The notes under the pieces were generated by a model. It saw only the letters and a list, made by a program, of their open reading frames with translations, was not told where the DNA came from and ran no database searches. From Hominisplanchenecus_A murintestinalis (GTDB lineage: Bacteria; Bacillota; Clostridia; Lachnospirales; Lachnospiraceae), in assembly GCF_943193015.1 (NCBI RefSeq), contig NZ_CALPCM010000045.1, positions 1 to 18,909 on the forward strand: a stretch of DNA of 18,909 nucleotides, written 5' to 3'. Shown here in pieces: positions 16,279 through 18,909 of this stretch. The translations under genes were made by a program, and so were the position numbers. Every line of letters starts with the position of its first letter. Positions within the stretch are counted from its first letter, which is position 1.

Positions 16279-18159
16279 ATGAAGCTGTTAAACACGAGGA
16301 AAGAATTTACGAGGTTCATAGCCAGGAGGAAAGGTTTTAAACTGGAAGAAAAGCTGGACGGCGGGATAGCAAAGAAACAGATCAGCTTCTCCTATCCCGT
16401 GGAGGATGGGCGCATTAGCTGTGAAGATATCCTGGAATATGGGGATGAACATTATGCGGTAAAGGAATCCACTATAAAAGGAAACTGGGGGACTGTGACA
16501 GCCGCCCAGGACACGGCAGGGCTTTCAGGGAACCCGAAAGCGTCATTTTCCATCCAGGGAGGGACAGTCCTGCAGTGCGCGAGGGAAGCCATCAGCGGGA
16601 GCATATGGAAGTGCGTCCAGGTATCCGGCAATAGCTGGGAGACAAGGAACTTTTCGGAAGAAAATACAGACAGCATGAAGCTCCTGGAAAGAATCGCAGA
16701 AGCGTTCTGGGTTGAGATAGCGTTCTCAGCAAAGGAGCGTACCGTATACCTGTACGGAAAGGTACATACGCGGGATACCCCGGTGAAATTTGTAAAGGGG
16801 ATAAATCTGAAATCCATCGAAGTAAAGACGGATTCCTATGATTTTTACACAAGGATACAGCCTATCGGGAAAGACGGGCTGACGATAGCGGGTGTAAACG
16901 GTGGGCGGGATTACCTGGAGAATACAAAATACCGCAGTTCCATCAGGACGTTAAGGTGGGAGGACACCAATTATAAGGACGCCGAAACCCTGAAAAACGC
17001 GGCAGAAAAGAAGCTGGAAGAGCTGGCTGCCCCAAAGACTGCATACACCGCGCAGATAGCCGATATAGCAAGCCTTGACACAAGATACAAAGAATTTGTA
17101 TTCGGTCTTGGGGACAGCGCAGATATTTCCGACATGGACACAGGGGTATACGCCTGCGAGCGCATTGTACAGATCACACGCTATCCAGACAATCCAGAAA
17201 AAAATACGGTAGAGCTGTCCAGCAGGAAACAGAGCTTTGCAGATATGCAGAAAAAGATGTTCGCCGCATCGGACAGTATCTCAAATGTTGTAAGCGGGAA
17301 TAAAATTTCTATCAGAAAGGTTGATGGGCTACAGGAAGCCATTCAGGGGACGGTGGCAGAAGCCGTGAAGATTTCTGCGGATAACATAGGTGAAAAAGCA
17401 CCGCATCTCCTCACATCCGGCAGGGTGCCAAGTGCGGATAAATGGCAGACAACCCGTTATCTGGAGGGCATAGGGGTGGACGGCACAGCAAACAGGCACC
17501 ATTACACGACATGCAGCACATCTGGCAGCACGGCGGCAAAAACCGCCAGCCTGACGGGATTCTCCCTGCTGACAGGAGCGAGGGTGGAGGTGTTGTTCTT
17601 AAACGCCAACACAGCATCCAACCCCACGCTGAACATATCTTCTACCGGGGCGAAGTCCATATATTACAGGAACGGTGCTATTCCGGCGAACTATATCCAG
17701 GCAGGAACAGTCCTGGAACTCGTTTATAGCGGCTCGTATTGGAGGGTTGTGGGCGATTTGGCACAATACCAGGCGGATGTGTTAAAAACAGAGAACAGTA
17801 CCCTGAAAGCGGAGCATGACGCACTGGCGGTTCGGATATCCCCTACGCTGCTATATAGTTCCACACTGTATGCTTCTGCCCTGAACACATGGATATATGC
17901 GTCCGTTCCAAGCCTGAAAGACTGGAAAGAAGTCAGGATGTGGCTGGAGGTAGGGGATGCGGATTGCAGGTACAATACGCTCACACGGGAACATATGCAG
18001 ATATGTGTAAACGGATACGCCAATGCCAACTACAATGGACTGGTTCGTGTATCGTGTGATTTTACTAATGCGCGGATAGGTCTACTGGTGAGGAGTATGA
18101 CGGGATGGGGTTTTTCTAATATAAGAATTACCCGCGTAGAAGGGGTAGTAAAAGTGTAG
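16279..18159 (+). CDS. Tail-tip Tal-like protein fused to a receptor-binding module
   Basis: The product is 626 aa from ATG 16279, with TAGGAGGCAGGGGG upstream. Residues 1 to about 330 resemble the prophage tail-protein (Tal/gp27-like hub) domain: an MKLLNTRKEFTRFIARRKGF start, YGDEHYAVKES, and strands up to NTVELSSRKQSFADMQKKMF. After a helical linker, residues 407-493 match a module common in Firmicutes tail fibres, with NANTASNPTLNISSTGAKSI and YSGSYWRVVGDL. A short coiled coil (494-517) leads to a beta-rich C-terminal domain (about 520-626) that I do not recognise. No lysozyme, CHAP, NlpC/P60 or peptidase M23 motif is evident. It is probably the receptor-contacting protein, since no separate fibre gene follows. 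Confidence 0.82.
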   Translation: MKLLNTRKEFTRFIARRKGFKLEEKLDGGIAKKQISFSYPVEDGRISCEDILEYGDEHYAVKESTIKGNWGTVTAAQDTAGLSGNPKASFSIQGGTVLQCAREAISGSIWKCVQVSGNSWETRNFSEENTDSMKLLERIAEAFWVEIAFSAKERTVYLYGKVHTRDTPVKFVKGINLKSIEVKTDSYDFYTRIQPIGKDGLTIAGVNGGRDYLENTKYRSSIRTLRWEDTNYKDAETLKNAAEKKLEELAAPKTAYTAQIADIASLDTRYKEFVFGLGDSADISDMDTGVYACERIVQITRYPDNPEKNTVELSSRKQSFADMQKKMFAASDSISNVVSGNKISIRKVDGLQEAIQGTVAEAVKISADNIGEKAPHLLTSGRVPSADKWQTTRYLEGIGVDGTANRHHYTTCSTSGSTAAKTASLTGFSLLTGARVEVLFLNANTASNPTLNISSTGAKSIYYRNGAIPANYIQAGTVLELVYSGSYWRVVGDLAQYQADVLKTENSTLKAEHDALAVRISPTLLYSSTLYASALNTWIYASVPSLKDWKEVRMWLEVGDADCRYNTLTREHMQICVNGYANANYNGLVRVSCDFTNARIGLLVRSMTGWGFSNIRITRVEGVVKV

Positions 18160-18238
18160 GAGGGACAGGACGTGCGAATCAGGGACAAACCGTAAGGACA
18201 GAGAAGCGTTTTATCTGGACTGGAAACGGAACGAAATC

Positions 18239-18274
18239 AATAAAAACGTTATCAAAACTAATAAAAACGTATCA
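18239..18274 (+). repeat. Imperfect direct repeat upstream of the lysis-module terminator
   Basis: AATAAAAACGTTATCA (18239-18254) recurs as AATAAAAACGTATCA (18260-18274) with a 21-base period and one base lost. It lies immediately 5' to the terminator hairpin. A two-turn spacing could suit a protein or RNA-polymerase-modifier site; function unknown. Confidence 0.5.
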
Positions 18275-18306
18275 CGGCACTCATTTTCTGGGTGCTGTTT
18301 TTTATT
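18275..18306 (+). terminator. Intrinsic terminator between tail and lysis modules
   Basis: CGGCACTC (18275-18282) pairs with GGGTGCTG (18290-18297) around a 7-base loop, followed by TTTTTTATT. It lies 115 bases after the Tal-like stop and 30 bases before the next start. It separates structural from lysis genes and, like the hairpins at 197-230 and 9028-9059, must be read through for downstream expression unless another promoter exists. Confidence 0.75.
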
Positions 18307-18335
18307 CCGGCACAGCGCCGGGGAAAGGAGAAAAA

Positions 18336-18647
18336 GTGGAAGCAGTTTTATTACAGACATATACCGTCGCCCTGCCTGTCATACTGGGGTACATCGTATG
18401 GATTCTGAAACGACAGAAGCGTGACAGGGATGCAAACAGCACGGGCACGATGCTCCTGTTGCGCGTGCAGCTCATCGACTACCACGACAAGTACATGAAG
18501 CTGGGGAGCATCCCTTCCTACGCGTATGAGAACTTCGTGGAGATGTATGAGGCATACCATGAGCTGGGTGGCAATGGGATGGTAACAAAGATGTATAAAG
18601 AAATCCAGGATTTACACCTGGCAGACAAGAAAGGAGAGCAAATATGA
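18336..18647 (+). CDS. Small phage protein with one N-terminal membrane helix
   Basis: The product is 103 aa from GTG 18336, with AAAGGAG (18324-18330) 5 bases upstream. Residues 7-23 (QTYTVALPVILGYIVWI) form one membrane helix, followed by a basic stop-transfer (KRQKRDRD) and a soluble helical domain rich in Tyr (RVQLIDYHDKYMKLGSIPSYAYENFVEMYEAYHELGG). Proteins of this size and layout commonly precede the holin in Firmicutes phages; some are annotated as holin-like, but the function is not established. The ATGA overlap with the holin gene implies coupled translation and a role in the lysis module. A small CCGGC/GCCGG hairpin (18307-18321) lies just upstream of its ribosome binding site. Confidence 0.75.
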   Translation: MEAVLLQTYTVALPVILGYIVWILKRQKRDRDANSTGTMLLLRVQLIDYHDKYMKLGSIPSYAYENFVEMYEAYHELGGNGMVTKMYKEIQDLHLADKKGEQI

Positions 18648-18847
18648 AGAATAAGAACTTCGAAAAATGGGTACAGGCAGCAGGCATAAGGGCAGTTAAG
18701 ACCGTGGCTCAGGCAGCGGTAGCGGGAATCGGAACGGCGGCAGTAATGGGGCAGGTCGACTGGGTATATGTGTTATCTGCTTCCGTGCTGGCTGGCGTAG
18801 TGTCAATACTTACATCGGTGGCGGGGCTGCCAGAGCTGAAGGAGTAA
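18644..18847 (+). CDS. Holin, r1t family
   Basis: The product is 67 aa from ATG 18644, overlapping the previous stop by 4 bases, with AAAGGAGA upstream. The charged N-terminus and WVQAAGIRAVKTVAQAAVAG, the VDWVYVLSAS motif at mid-protein, and the second hydrophobic span VLAGVVSILTSVAGL match r1t-type holins, which have two membrane helices. It would accumulate in the cytoplasmic membrane and open lesions at a set time, releasing the endolysin, whose gene is expected to the right of the window. A short LPELKE tail ends the protein. Confidence 0.9.
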   Translation: MKNKNFEKWVQAAGIRAVKTVAQAAVAGIGTAAVMGQVDWVYVLSASVLAGVVSILTSVAGLPELKE

Positions 18848-18870
18848 AGATTTTCAGGAATAAAAAAGCA

Positions 18871-18901
18871 GGGAAGGGTGGCTATTCAGCCACCTTATCC
18901 C
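18871..18901. terminator. Hairpin after the holin gene, terminator on the - strand
   Basis: GGTGGCT (18877-18883) pairs exactly with AGCCACC (18888-18894) around ATTC, and GGGA (18871-18874) can pair with TCCC (18898-18901). On the + strand no T-run follows within the window. On the - strand the stem is followed by GC and then TTTTTT (complement of the A-run near 18862-18868), as in an intrinsic terminator. It may serve a convergent gene beyond the right edge or be a transcript-end structure; the window ends too soon to tell. Confidence 0.5.
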
Positions 18902-18909
18902 TACAAAGT

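Noticed and set aside
1..18909. CRISPR arrays, tRNA or rRNA genes, insertion sequences, att sites
   Set aside because: No regularly spaced repeats, cloverleaf, transposase or long terminal repeats were seen on reading both strands; att sites would need the phage ends, which are outside the window.

Overview
The window is the late structural half of a siphophage genome of the HK97 morphology type, most likely an integrated prophage of a Clostridia (Lachnospiraceae-like) host. The host guess rests on moderate GC content, strong AGGAGG-type ribosome binding sites, the P27-type small terminase, the phi13-type major tail protein and the r1t-type holin. All supportable genes are on the + strand and tightly packed, many with 1-4 bp overlaps. 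No integrase, repressor or host gene is visible, so the lysogenic state itself is inferred, not seen.

Layout. 1-117 is the C-terminus of a sigma-70 region-4-like phage regulator. 118-280 holds a near-consensus promoter (TTGACA-N17-TATACT) followed within about 30 bases by a terminator-like hairpin; this is the apparent start of the late transcript. 280-3054 is the packaging module: HNH endonuclease, a 109-bp gap that is a candidate cos site, then TerS and TerL. 3071-6116 is the capsid module (portal, prohead protease, major capsid protein). 6132-7581 holds the connector and tail-completion genes. 7607-8730 holds the major tail protein and the tail assembly chaperone pair gpG/gpGT, made by a -1 frameshift on CCCAAAC with a downstream hairpin. 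8740-9060 is a small membrane-protein cassette with its own promoter and terminator, wedged between chaperone and tape measure. 9083-18159 holds the 2085-aa tape measure protein, Dit, and a Tal-like tail-tip protein carrying a receptor-binding module. After another terminator, 18336-18847 is the start of the lysis module (one-TM protein and r1t-type holin). The endolysin would lie beyond the right edge.

How it works together. The HNH enzyme and the terminase cut and package concatemeric DNA through the portal. The protease matures the capsid. Connector proteins seal the head and join it to a tail whose length is set by the tape measure, with gpG/gpGT chaperoning tail-tube assembly. Dit and the Tal-like protein form the adsorption tip, and the holin begins lysis.

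Points of most interest: (i) a late promoter followed at once by a terminator, with two more terminators inside the operon, which suggests antitermination control; (ii) a previously unannotatable gpGT with all elements of programmed -1 frameshifting; (iii) a moron-like membrane gene at a normally invariant junction; (iv) a candidate cos site; (v) a Tal-receptor-binding fusion with no visible peptidoglycan hydrolase domain.
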